DNA from: Phoronis australis
Lineage: Eukaryota > Phoronida > Phoronidae
Direction: 5' to 3'
NCBI GenBank assembly: GCA_002633005.1
Contig: NMRA01000340.1
Span: 188,978-252,977 of the forward strand
DNA: 64,000 nucleotides
This document shows positions 41,101 through 52,162 of the stretch, piece after piece. How positions within the stretch are numbered: position 1 is the stretch's first letter; each line of letters opens with the position of its first letter. The position numbers and the translations under genes are program-made. A model generated the notes under the pieces. That model did no database searches. It was given only the letters and a program-made list of their open reading frames with translations, and was not told where the DNA came from.

Positions 41101-43763
41101 TACTGGAGTGGCTGCTTAAGTTACCTGAACTAATCATCATTACCTTAGGTGCGTTATGAAATGGATTGTATTATGCTATTGTATTATGCATTTTGAGTAA
41201 ATATATGTTAAGTCATTTGAGTTATATGTATACTTTTATTTGTAAAACGCTACGCATTGTAATAGTGAAATTGGTCCCGGGTACTTGAATGTTTTGATGT
41301 TGTGAGCAGGTTATGAATATAGTAGTCAGTTATACACACTAAGCATAGCTGTCTTTTAACTTGCGCCAGTGTTTTGAACGACAATGTGTTAAGAAGACTT
41401 CCCACGGCATTGTTTGCATTTCATGTATGTCTTATGCCCTCTACGTATTCTTGTAGACAGAAGAAGTTTGATGAAGGTGCTACATGGAAAGACAACAACG
41501 ATGGACAAGTAAATGAAGAGGGTCCTAGGATGATTGTTGGGGACCAGATGGGACCAACAGGCGGTTATATTACTAAGTAAGTAGGGCTAGGACCGATTGC
41601 TGGTTAGTAAATGGGTCTGAGACCAACAGGCGGGCCTTTAACGCTGAATGGTAAACATCTTGATCTTGTAGACAAGGCAACTTATCTTGGTGTCATTTTA
41701 CACTATCGTCTTTCCTGAAACCCGCATATTACAGAAAAAATCTCGAAAGCCAAAACTGCACTGGTGAGATGCTTTCATGCGGTGGGTAAACCTTGGAGAA
41801 TGTCTCCCAAGTATATGTTCTGGATTTATACTGCTGTTGTCCAACCTATAATGTCTTATGCTGCGTCAGTATGACTTGTATAACAGCATTAACAGAATAC
41901 AATTATGAACAAACTTAATCAGTTGCAAAGTCTACCTTGTTTGTGCATTACCTCTGCTTTTCCAGGAATTGCTTCTACAGCCCCTTTTTAACAGGTGGTT
42001 ATACTACTGAGTAAATAGGCTAGGACCAACAAGTGGATGTATTAGGAAATAGGACTGGGACCAACGGGTGGTTGTATTGCTATTAACTGAAAGTAATTGG
42101 GCTAGGACTAACAGGTAGTTATATTACTAAATAAGTAGGGCTAGGATGAATGAGTGGTTGTGTTACTAAATAGAGCTGGCGGTTGTATTACCACTGCCAC
42201 CACAGGTACGCATCAACTAATTAAATTTGTCTGTTGACGGGGATGAATCTACTAGATTGTCTATTTACGGAACACATTTTTGGGAGCTATTGGTTTTTTT
42301 CTGAAGAAGTTTGTCCATCATGTAATGTGACTGAAACTGTAATTTAGGGATGTTTAACCTTGGGCTTTTGCCTTTAACTGTTGGCACTGCCCGTCATCAT
42401 TACAGGATTACCAACGATGCACGGGAGGATGAGATGGAGCAGAATATTACAGAGGTCAGCGGCATGATTGGTAATCTGAGAAACATGGCGATTGACATGG
42501 GTACAGAGATAGGTGCTCAAAACAGGCAGATTGACAAGATTAACCAGAAGGTAAGAACAGTGGGGAGTTGATACAGGGCTGAGGTCCACGATCAACACTT
42601 GCTGATTGATAATACAAGTCAGGTAGTTAGACTGTGTGCTCAGAAGAGAGTGGGAATTGATATTGGCACTAAGGTTTGTGATCAACAACTTGCTGATTGA
42701 GAGTATAAGTCAGGGAGTTAGACTGTGTGCTCGGAAGAGAGTGGGAATTGATACTGACACTGAGGTCTGTGATCAACACTTGCTGATTGAAAATATAAGT
42801 TAGGGAGTTAGATTGTGTGCTCAGAAGAGTTGGGAATTGATACTGGCACTGAGGTCTGTGATCAAGGAGATGTTACACTGTGAGCTCAGAAGGAAGTGGG
42901 GAATGGACATGCGTGCTGTGATCAGTGATCAAAACACATTGAGAAGACTAATGGAAATTAGATAACGTTTTGGGCTCAAAAGGGAGCAGAGAATTGACAC
43001 AGGTGAAGAAGCCAGTGCTCAAAAGTGGAAGGCAAGACTGGAGGGGCAGGAGAAGAGAACGTTGATTAGTCGTTGTGAACGTGTTGTATGGTTTTTAACT
43101 GCATCTGTCAGTTGTGCAATTTTATCACCTTATTTTCTGGGGTTTGAATGGATATTGTTGAGGCGTAAGCCCCAACAATGAGAGCAGACAGTGTGGCTCA
43201 GTGCTTTGAGCTCCAGACTCCTGTTTGGGAGACTTGGATTCGAATCCTGGCTTTACTGGCAGACAATCCAGCATGGCACAAATATGTCTCCTAATCCTCT
43301 GAGCTCAGTGTTACTCGTGAATGTATTCAAGGGAATGAATGCGAACCTGGATATAATGTAAAAGCGATTTCTGGTGTGGTGCACATATTTTTAAAAAAAC
43401 AATTGAGTTTATGCCTGTGGTACTCTTACTCGAAATACCAACACAGTGCTGATCTTGATAGATAAATATGTCAGTTATTTGAGCATAAACTTTTCTGCAA
43501 AAAACATTACCCCATTACATTCATTGATAATTAGTACAACCCTGGTCTTAGCCTTGCTCTGAAATTTGACGGCTTGAGTTTTTAAATAGTACATTGGGTA
43601 TACGTATGGCACTTTGACCCTGTGAAAAGTATCTTAATTCATGAAAGATTATTAGTAGACAGAGGCAAATATAATCCCACTAACTATGAATTTTCAGGCC
43701 ACTTCTAATGAAGCCCGTATTCAAGAGGCCAACAAACGTGCTAACAAATTACTCAAGTCCTAA
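11035..43763 (+). CDS. SNAP25: SNAP-23/SNAP-25-type Qbc-SNARE, multi-exon gene with alternative first and internal exons
   Basis: This is a t-SNARE that pairs with syntaxin and VAMP to drive vesicle fusion at the plasma membrane. Coding exons are 11035-11118 or 23724-23855 (alternative starts), 34354-34395, 35270-35318 or 36016-36064 (alternatives), 40531-40648, 41457-41576, 42406-42550 and 43698-43763. All have AG/GT borders and compatible phases. The joined product is 207 aa from the upstream start and 223 aa from the downstream one; human SNAP25 has 206 and SNAP23 has 211. The order is SNARE helix 1 ([14 protein letters not shown] onward), a cysteine cluster [11 protein letters not shown] for palmitoylation, a variable linker, then SNARE helix 2 ([17 protein letters not shown] to [11 protein letters not shown]) and the tail [11 protein letters not shown]. 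The fourth cysteine of the usual cluster is Trp. Identification is near certain. Whether it is a single pre-duplication SNAP23/25 gene is inferred. Confidence 0.96.
12467..12977. mobile_element. MITE family 2, copy 2 in opposite orientation
   Basis: It starts AAAAGCCCTTTCAAACTAAC and ends CGTTAGTATGAAAGGGCCTT. The interior (GTAATCACAAGGTAGC, TTTTTTAATGTGACAATTTG) matches the reverse complement of 8251-8733 throughout. It has no coding capacity. Confidence 0.8.
14235..14879. repeat. left copy of a near-identical pair at a single-N gap
   Basis: This segment is repeated at 14881-15470 with a few substitutions and one gap of about 55 bp (bases near 14267-14321 are absent from the right copy). 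The copies meet at the N at 14880. This looks like two alleles left side by side in the assembly, not a biological duplication. Confidence 0.9.
14881..15470. repeat. right copy of the pair at the 14880 gap
   Basis: It is nearly identical to 14235-14879, starting immediately after the N and ending where unique sequence resumes (TGAGTCTGG). Both copies carry the same 60-codon open frame, which I take to be noncoding. Confidence 0.9.
20141..20275 (+). repeat. 44-45-bp tandem repeat, three copies
   Basis: CCTCCATTCAGTACCCAGTG and CATTGCTTGCTGTATCA repeat three times with few changes, inside the exon A to exon C intron. Confidence 0.95.
21430..21510. mobile_element. palindromic MITE family 1, decayed copy
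   Basis: TTTGAGAACCTTCATCGAAT...ATCAAACTGGTTCTCAAAAT is followed by ACCCCTGTAAATGACTATTG. The left arm is degraded but the right arm and outer terminus match the 43820 copy. Confidence 0.65.
21936..22449. mobile_element. MITE family 3, diverged copy
   Basis: It aligns in the same orientation to 46221-46679: GTAGGACTCTAGAAAATATG, then the block ending GCACGAGGGGCTAA, then GCATGGTCATGTGG-like sequence, ending GCCGTACATAACC. The left terminus is degraded. It contains short open frames without protein similarity. Confidence 0.65.
23273..23300 (+). repeat. CTG-rich microsatellite
   Basis: Imperfect (CTG/CTA)n sequence lies about 420 bp upstream of the exon B start codon. Confidence 0.85.
23724..23855 (+). 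CDS. SNAP25: SNARE gene exon B: alternative first coding exon, isoform 2
   Basis: ATG at 23724 opens 44 codons ([20 protein letters not shown]...[13 protein letters not shown]) up to donor GAA|GTAAGC at 23856. It ends in phase 0, exactly as exon A does. Its last 16 residues align with those of exon A ([12 protein letters not shown] against [12 protein letters not shown]), so each can feed the same next exon at 34354. It adds a longer, very acidic N-terminal extension. The sequence just upstream (about 23600-23723) is locally richer in CpG and may be a separate promoter. No other exon joins in phase in front of it, so alternative promoter use is the simplest reading. Confidence 0.88.
25650..25917. 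mobile_element. MITE family 3, 3' part only
   Basis: TTTGGCTAAGTGCGCAGACT and GAGGTCATACATAACC match the right end of the 46221-46679 element. The left half is not recognisable. Confidence 0.5.
28478..28680 (+). repeat. minisatellite, about five to six copies
   Basis: GTCTCTGAACAACGGGTATT followed by variable TTGTAGGTGTTG or TCCAGGTGTTG segments repeats with unequal unit lengths (about 27-48 bp). Confidence 0.9.
29570..29755 (+). repeat. 41-bp tandem repeat, four and a half copies
   Basis: CATTGGTCATTCCAAGCCCT starts units at 29570, 29611, 29652, 29693 and 29734 (partial). Divergence is low. Confidence 0.95.
34354..34395 (+). CDS. SNAP25: SNARE gene exon C: shared, start of SNARE helix 1
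   Basis: A 42-nt microexon, phase 0 on both sides, lies between TTCTTTGTTACAG (34353) and GAG|GTGAGT (34396). It encodes [14 protein letters not shown], which is nearly invariant across animal SNAP-25 proteins and identical to the insect sequence as I know it. The exon boundaries match those in vertebrate SNAP25. Confidence 0.96.
35270..35318 (+). CDS. SNAP25: SNARE gene exon D1: SNAP25-like cassette of an alternative pair
   Basis: A 49-nt exon runs between CTGCTGCCACTAG (35269) and GGAG|GTAAGA (35319), entering in phase 0 and leaving in phase 1. It encodes [16 protein letters not shown] plus the first base of the next Glu. It matches the SNAP-25 segment [16 protein letters not shown] except for the first residue and Tyr in place of Met. 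The Gln of DEQ is the ionic zero-layer glutamine (Q53 in human). Only one of D1 and D2 can be used, because including both or neither breaks the reading frame. Confidence 0.94.
35703..35749 (+). promoter_or_regulatory. upstream arm of an inverted repeat enclosing exon D2
   Basis: These 47 nt in the D1-D2 intron are the reverse complement of 36366-36412 at 41 of 47 positions. Three of the six mismatches would be G-U pairs in RNA, so 44 of 47 could pair. A second partial match follows at 35755-35774. The layout resembles docking and selector sites of mutually exclusive exons, but the arms could also be remnants of an inverted transposon pair. Confidence 0.6.
36016..36064 (+). CDS. SNAP25: SNARE gene exon D2: SNAP23-like cassette of an alternative pair
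   Basis: This exon also has 49 nt and the same phases as D1. It lies between TGCTTTTCCTTACAG (36015) and GGCG|GTAAGA (36065) and encodes [16 protein letters not shown]. It shares 8 of 16 residues with D1 and is closer to SNAP23 (SQDAGIKTITMLDEQ). The layer positions of the helix (Gly, Thr, Leu, Gln) are kept. Differences from D1 fall on the outer faces, including Ala where most SNAPs have Glu before the ionic Gln. Complementary intronic arms at 35703-35749 and 36366-36412 enclose it. Confidence 0.92.
36366..36412 (+). promoter_or_regulatory. downstream arm of the inverted repeat enclosing exon D2
   Basis: This is the partner of 35703-35749 and lies about 300 nt downstream of exon D2. Pairing would place D2 and its splice sites in a loop of about 616 nt and would favour joining D1 to exon E. 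The core (around TGCCTGGTGCAC) also matches the second partial site at 35755-35774, giving two possible pairings. Confidence 0.6.
38288..38676 (+). repeat. tandem repeat of about 105 bp, three to four copies
   Basis: ACCTTCAGGTTTTCCTCAAT, TTTCTGTCTGTTCACCTTTC and AACAGAGTGACAAAGCT recur in order. It lies in the D2-E intron upstream of the assembly duplication. Confidence 0.85.
38860..39656. repeat. left copy of a near-identical 0.8-kb pair at a single-N gap
   Basis: It is repeated at 39658-40453 with scattered single-base differences and a small indel. It lies in the intron between exons D2 and E, and the N is at 39657. The pattern matches the 14880 case. Confidence 0.9.
39658..40453. repeat. 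right copy of the 0.8-kb pair at the 39657 gap
   Basis: It starts directly after the N and ends at 40453, about 77 bp before exon E. The duplication contains no exon, so it does not affect the gene model. Confidence 0.9.
40531..40648 (+). CDS. SNAP25: SNARE gene exon E: rest of helix 1 and cysteine cluster
   Basis: The acceptor is TTATGTTTCTCCAG (40530) and the donor AAAAA|GTATGT (40649); phase 1 in, phase 2 out. It encodes (E)[16 protein letters not shown]...[16 protein letters not shown]. It corresponds to vertebrate exon 5, the one duplicated as 5a/5b in SNAP25. I found only one copy here. The palmitoylation cluster has three cysteines (C-C-x-x-C), and the position of the usual fourth is Trp. 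Confidence 0.96.
41457..41576 (+). CDS. SNAP25: SNARE gene exon F: linker
   Basis: The acceptor TATTCTTGTAG ends at 41456. Starting four bases later, at 41461, would put the exon out of frame. The exon encodes (K)[20 protein letters not shown]...MGPTGGYIT(K) and ends at donor ACTAA|GTAAGT (41577), phase 2 in and out. GGYIT(K)ITNDARE matches the usual join to SNARE helix 2. The bases at its 3' end recur as a degenerate tandem array in the following intron. Confidence 0.95.
41537..42200 (+). repeat. degenerate tandem array seeded by the 3' end of exon F
   Basis: About eight copies of a roughly 35-45-bp unit run from inside exon F into its intron. The exon's GGACCAACAGGCGGTTATAT and its splice donor recur as GGACTAACAGGTAGTTATAT near 42105 and in weaker forms near 41591, 41620, 41993, 42030, 42060 and 42146. 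The array is interrupted by a LINE fragment at 41634-41990. Confidence 0.75.
41634..41990 (+). mobile_element. LINE reverse-transcriptase fragment
   Basis: The translation reads [20 protein letters not shown], then after a stop [20 protein letters not shown] and [20 protein letters not shown], and in another frame [18 protein letters not shown]. This is the C-terminal part of a non-LTR reverse transcriptase (YLGV..., HI..KI.KA, ...PI..YA). It has stops and a frameshift and is dead. It splits the exon-F tandem array. Confidence 0.88.
42406..42550 (+). CDS. SNAP25: SNARE gene exon G: SNARE helix 2
   Basis: The acceptor CATCATTACAG ends at 42405 and the donor is CAGAAG|GTAAGA at 42551; phase 2 in, phase 0 out. 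It encodes [20 protein letters not shown] through [20 protein letters not shown] to IDKINQK, the second SNARE motif. The Gln after GA in GAQNRQ is the second ionic-layer glutamine. Conservation with insect and vertebrate SNAP-25 is very high. Confidence 0.97.
42550..43075 (+). repeat. tandem array after exon G, with decayed copies of the exon end
   Basis: Units of about 90-100 bp repeat five to six times. The first three are clear: TGATCAACACTTGCTGATTG-type segments alternate with GGGAATTGATACTGGCACTG-type segments. Later ones translate to [19 protein letters not shown] and [19 protein letters not shown], which resemble exon G ([19 protein letters not shown]). Confidence 0.65.
43180..43400 (+). 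mobile_element. tRNA-derived SINE
   Basis: A pol III A box (TGGCTCAGTGC, 43193) and a perfect B box (GGATTCGAATCC, 43236) are spaced as in a tRNA. A tRNA-unrelated body follows and then an A-rich end (TTTAAAAAAAC). It lies in the intron before exon H. Confidence 0.75.
43698..43763 (+). CDS. SNAP25: SNARE gene exon H: last coding exon
   Basis: The acceptor is TGAATTTTCAG (43697). Twenty-one codons, [20 protein letters not shown] then Ser, run to TAA at 43761-43763. It completes SNARE helix 2 and the short C-terminal tail. SNEARI is shared with insect SNAP-25. Confidence 0.96.
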   Translation, partial: ATSNEARIQEANKRANKLLKS

Positions 43764-43800
43764 CTCTACTACTTCCTGTGAATTGGTCAACAACATTACA

Positions 43801-44466
43801 GTAAGTACACTGCAGCCATCAATAGTCACTTGCAGGGGTTTCCCAATTTTGAGAACCAGTTTGATTCCTGTTATTCAGTGGTGAAAACTGGTTCTCAAAA
43901 ATATGGGACCCCTGTAATTGACTATTACTGGGCAGCCTACATTCTTTTAACCAGGAAAATTAAACAGTGAATTCTGCTGCTTTAGAACACTTCGTCTGTA
44001 TGACTAGCCCCCCTTGTGTTTACATGACGATTGTGCACAGGATGGCTTCAATTCATTTATTTATTATACTCAGTCGCTAGACCACCCCTGACTTTGGACA
44101 CAAATATGTACAAAGTTTGCTGGTCTTAGACGCTAGTATTTTGTTAGTTTAAAGCCATGGTGGTTCCTAACATGTTTAAACAGGGATGTTGTATCTTTGA
44201 CAACTGCAAAATAATGGACCCAACGTTGCAGCCATCAAATAATACCATAGTTTGTCTGTGTTGGTTTAGATATTATCTGTTGGATATATATGTATGTCAA
44301 ACAAGTTCACGATGGTTCCCGTCATTCATTTGCCTCCAGGTTAATAGCTTTTGAATCACTGCGTGAAGTTGTGAGGTATGTATTAGCTACACAAATGTTT
44401 TGCAGTTTGAGTCGAGAACTCAGTTGTTATCATGGTTTTCTTACACAAAATTTATCTTTCTTACAG
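43801..44466 (+). other. possible intron in the SNARE gene 3' UTR
   Basis: A strong donor (ACATTACA|GTAAGTAC) starts 37 nt after the stop codon. A good acceptor (TTTATCTTTCTTACAG) ends at 44466. If used, the junction would lie closer than about 50 nt to the stop, within the distance normally tolerated by nonsense-mediated decay, and the palindromic MITE at 43820-43926 would be spliced out. It is inferred from the splice sites alone. Confidence 0.35.
43820..43926. mobile_element. palindromic MITE family 1, most complete copy
   Basis: The ends are AATAGTCA and TGACTATT. Inner arms TTTTGAGAACCAGTTT and AAACTGGTTCTCAAAA face each other around TTATTCAGTGG. The whole element of about 107 bp can fold into one hairpin. 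It lies 57 bp after the SNARE gene stop codon, inside the possible 3' UTR intron. Confidence 0.85.
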
Positions 44467-45363
44467 ACTACTGACATCTGCCTACTATTACTTACATCTG
44501 CTTACTACTCGTGACATCTTCTCCAAGGAAACATTCTGTGCTGATTCCATGTTCATCTTTGTCCAGCAGTGTGCTCCATTTGTCCTTAGTCCTTAAGGTC
44601 AACAAGTCTTGAAGTGTCAACGAGCTGCTCGCAAAATACTTATTTTGTGGGTTATTGTTTCTTTGTGCCAGGAGGCATTGATGTATAACTCTTCACCCAT
44701 TCTCCACTGTATAGGCCAAAAGCTGGAAACAGTTTAAAACATTATATTATGTTGTAAATATTCAAATTGTTTATTTTGTTTTTTTTGTTTAAAAGAAATT
44801 GCTATACTTGAATTCATTGCATATTATTTAATTGAATATTATTTGATGATTTGAATCATTTAACAAGAAGAAGCTATGAAGAGACCATCTCTGGTATTTA
44901 AATTGTAGGATGTGCAATTTAGTTTTAGTGTTTATCATATCCGTAAGATATTAATTTTTGTCTTCTTGATCTTAAATATATTATAGTTTCATGATACTGT
45001 TGACTGTACAGCCGGCAGGTATATTTATTAATTAAACCAATTCTGAGCTGTTCTCTGATATATTGTTCACTGAACTTTAAAGGAACTTGCCTGGTTTCTC
45101 TTTCACATTTTATAACTTCTTTTTCATTGACTTAATGTTCCAAAATTACTACTAAAGAGTCTTAGAAATGAGTGATTTGACAGTACAGTAAATGTTGATA
45201 CTATATGAAGGTACATTTATAATATATGAAGATACATTTGATACTATATGAAGTCAGCTGACATTGCACACATTTTCCTCACCATATGCTCTGAAATTCA
45301 GGTATATAACAGTCTTTAATAATGTATGCAAATTCAGTTTTACATTGCTAATGGTAACTAATC

Positions 45364-45460
45364 ACAGGGGTCCTGCATTTTGTGAACCAGTTTTCTCCAC
45401 TGAATAACTGGCATCAAACTGGTTCTCAAAATCTGCAACCCCTCTGACAATTGCCTTGTT
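45364..45460. mobile_element. palindromic MITE family 1 copy
   Basis: ACAGGGGTCCTGCATTTTGT is followed by the GAACCAGTTTTCTCCACTGA core and AACTGGTTCTCAAAATCTGC with ACCCCTCTGACAATTGCC. It lies downstream of the SNARE gene. Confidence 0.8.
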
Positions 45461-46220
45461 GGAGGTAATTGTATGTAGCCGGTCATCAAGGCAAACAATT
45501 TAGACTGTTGGTGAGTGTATGCCAGTCTACTGACCAGTGTTAATTAGTGAAGGAGTATGCCGGTGGTGTACCTGTAGTGGTAGCTAATAGGTTATGAAGG
45601 TTATGAATGACTTATGCAATGTATGCAAGCACTAAGCTGATGTGAAAATTCACTATTCTTAACTTCTTAAAAGCTTTGCATGTCACTGTCTCTCGATGTT
45701 GCAGAGCTGCCTGGAATGAAGACTCTCAGATTGTGTCGCCCTCTGTTGGTATTCCTGGATAACAACTTCAGGACCCTGGACCATAGGTCAGACACCTTAA
45801 ATCTGACACCATCGTATCTATGCAAAGAGGGATTCTCGACTTACTCCCTTTCTTGGCACCCTTCTCAATGAGTTGGATGTCACTGATGTTTTCAAAAACT
45901 ATGGAATTTAAATCACTGGGATTTGCTGTGACTTGTTTTCCGAGACTCCCTTCCTAAAGAAATGCTTCGGTGTCACATTTGAGTTGTCCAACTCATGGTT
46001 CAGGGCCATGGAGTTGTCCAAACACACCGACTGAGGGTGACACAATTTTTGCAATAGTCAAGTATTCGCCAGTCCCCAGTATTATAGGCAAGTAGCTTTG
46101 CAATTTCTGGAGAAAATCATTAATAATTTTTTACAGAAGTTTTGAATTCTATTGTCACATGAAGTACCTCCAGTCTGTAACTGGTCGAATGGTTATGCGC
46201 ATCATCTAACGAGGTGTTAC

Positions 46221-46679
46221 GGTTATGTAGGACCCTTGAAAATTGTCCAAATTTGCTTAATTTCTGGACTACGTATCAGAAACAACTGATTGAATTATTA
46301 TGAAACTTTTAGATACCATAATGCTTTATTCGCTGTTCTCCAAAACTCTGTTAGAATTTTTTTAAATGTTCCACTTTTGCATGAGGAGCTATCAAAAAAG
46401 ACTTGTGAAAAAAAAATAAAAACTGGTTTTAAACAAAAATGTTTTTTAGATTTCTCCCTGAGCATTTACATCAAATAAAACTCATGATTGTACCTTCTAT
46501 TTTGTCTCAGTTTTATTAAAAAATGCATGGTCATGTGGCCGAATTAATGTCAGATTAGTATTAAGTCAAACATTAGAGTTTACAGTGTCAGAAAATGTGT
46601 ACTTTAATCAAGTTAAGATGTACAGTTTTGAAGACATTTTGCTAAACACATAGACTTGCCAGTAAGGTCCTACATAACC
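46221..46679. mobile_element. MITE family 3 with perfect 14-bp inverted ends
   Basis: The ends are GGTTATGTAGGACC and GGTCCTACATAACC. The 459-bp interior is AT-rich and noncoding. Related sequence occurs at 21936-22449 and 25650-25917. Confidence 0.8.
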
Positions 46680-47458
46680 TTAAACTTTAATTGTGCCCTT
46701 CATAGAAAGTAAGATTGTATTGCCAGAATGAGGTGGTTTAAATGCAAGTGCGTGTGTTATGGCCCCAAACATGAAATGAGGTCTTCGACATATAAAATAA
46801 CTGTTGTATGTTAGCTGTGTAGATTGTTTAGTTGGGGACACTCCTGTAATCTTTGCATCTCAATACTTTTACAATGAAGCTGTATCATTGTTTTGGTCGG
46901 AACATGAATACATTAAAGCTGTTTCAATTTAGTCCACTTACTGTTACGAAATTGCTCTCGTTTTGTTCTGCACAGAGATTTGGAGTGAGGTCAGGCGAAG
47001 GTTATAAAATTTCGGGTCACACCATGCTTGAAATTATACAAGCTTGGTCTGAAAAAATACCAGAAATTATATAAGCTTGGTCTGAAAGAATACCAGACAA
47101 CTCTAGACCATTTTCATAACGGTAATTGGCCCAAGTCAAATCTTGTTTATCGACAGAAAAAACGGGTTTAATGCTGCTTCAATAAAAGTTTAGCCAAATC
47201 TTTAGCGTTTGTATACATATCTTGTCTTACTGAACTTTTGATACACGTATCCCTAGTGTCCTGCATACATTTGGGCGATTTCGGATCGAGCAAAGATGCA
47301 TTTTTAGATTGGACTCTGGTGCTGGTTTGTGTGTTCCCTTGGAAATGATAAGGTTAGCATTAAGGTTTGAACGGTGTTGTTGTGTTAAGTGTAAAAAGAT
47401 TTGCATGTTATGTGATATATCGATGCATATACTTGTAAAATATTCCACATTGTAAACA

Positions 47459-47464
47459 TTTATT
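47459..47464 (-). terminator. probable LRRC57 poly(A) signal
   Basis: AATAAA on the minus strand lies about 190 nt past the LRRC57 stop codon and is the first canonical hexamer I find there. It would give a short 3' UTR. Confidence 0.5.
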
Positions 47465-47651
47465 GCCAATATAAAAAGTTTGAATGTACAGCAAGGGTTG
47501 TTTTGGATGAGCACACATTATTTTGTCCATTATTTTAAAGTTCACGCAACAACCAATGATGGAACTTTGCTTGTCAACAAACGTGACTAAGCTGTATCCA
47601 GTTAGTAATGAATAGATTACACACGACAGCATGCAGGCTTTAATGAAGCAT

Positions 47652-51895
<4,244 letters not shown>

Positions 51896-52113
51896 GGTTT
51901 GTTTAGAAATTCATCACTGACGAATTTGACTTCTCTCTGATGGTAAAATTTTTCATTTCCGGCAACAAACGTTTGCACGCATGCGCGTCAGACTCGCACT
52001 TGATAATTGCAGGTCCGCAGCAAACGTCGTTTCCTGAGTAAGAGGTTAGATGTGGTTAGCCCGGTTTGCTTGGACAGTTTGCATTTCAAGTTATCACAAA
52101 CCTGTGCGTAAGA
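51896..52113. promoter_or_regulatory. bidirectional promoter between LRRC57 and NTPCR
   Basis: Only 218 bp separate the two start codons, and the genes point away from each other. The interval is richer in CpG than its surroundings. It contains GCACGCATGCGCGTC near 51975-51989, a good match to the NRF-1 palindrome (GCGCATGCGC type), which is common in bidirectional housekeeping promoters. I see no TATA box in a convincing place. Confidence 0.7.
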
Positions 52114-52162
52114 ATGGCGTCATCGTCAACAGCAAAGCTTATACTTGTTACTGGGCCTCCTG
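52114..52162 (+). CDS. NTPCR: NTPCR exon 1
   Basis: ATG at 52114 starts MASSSTAKLILVTGPP, with the first base of the next Gly, and donor CCTG|GTAAGA follows (phase 1). The exon stops inside the Walker A motif. Confidence 0.93.

Larger units (their letters stand above)
44467..47458. other. tail-to-tail interval between the SNARE gene and LRRC57
   Basis: The first part (from 44467) is probably SNARE-gene 3' UTR if the proposed 3' UTR intron is real. Palindromic MITE 45364-45460 and MITE family 3 at 46221-46679 fill much of the rest. No coding exon was seen. Confidence 0.55.
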
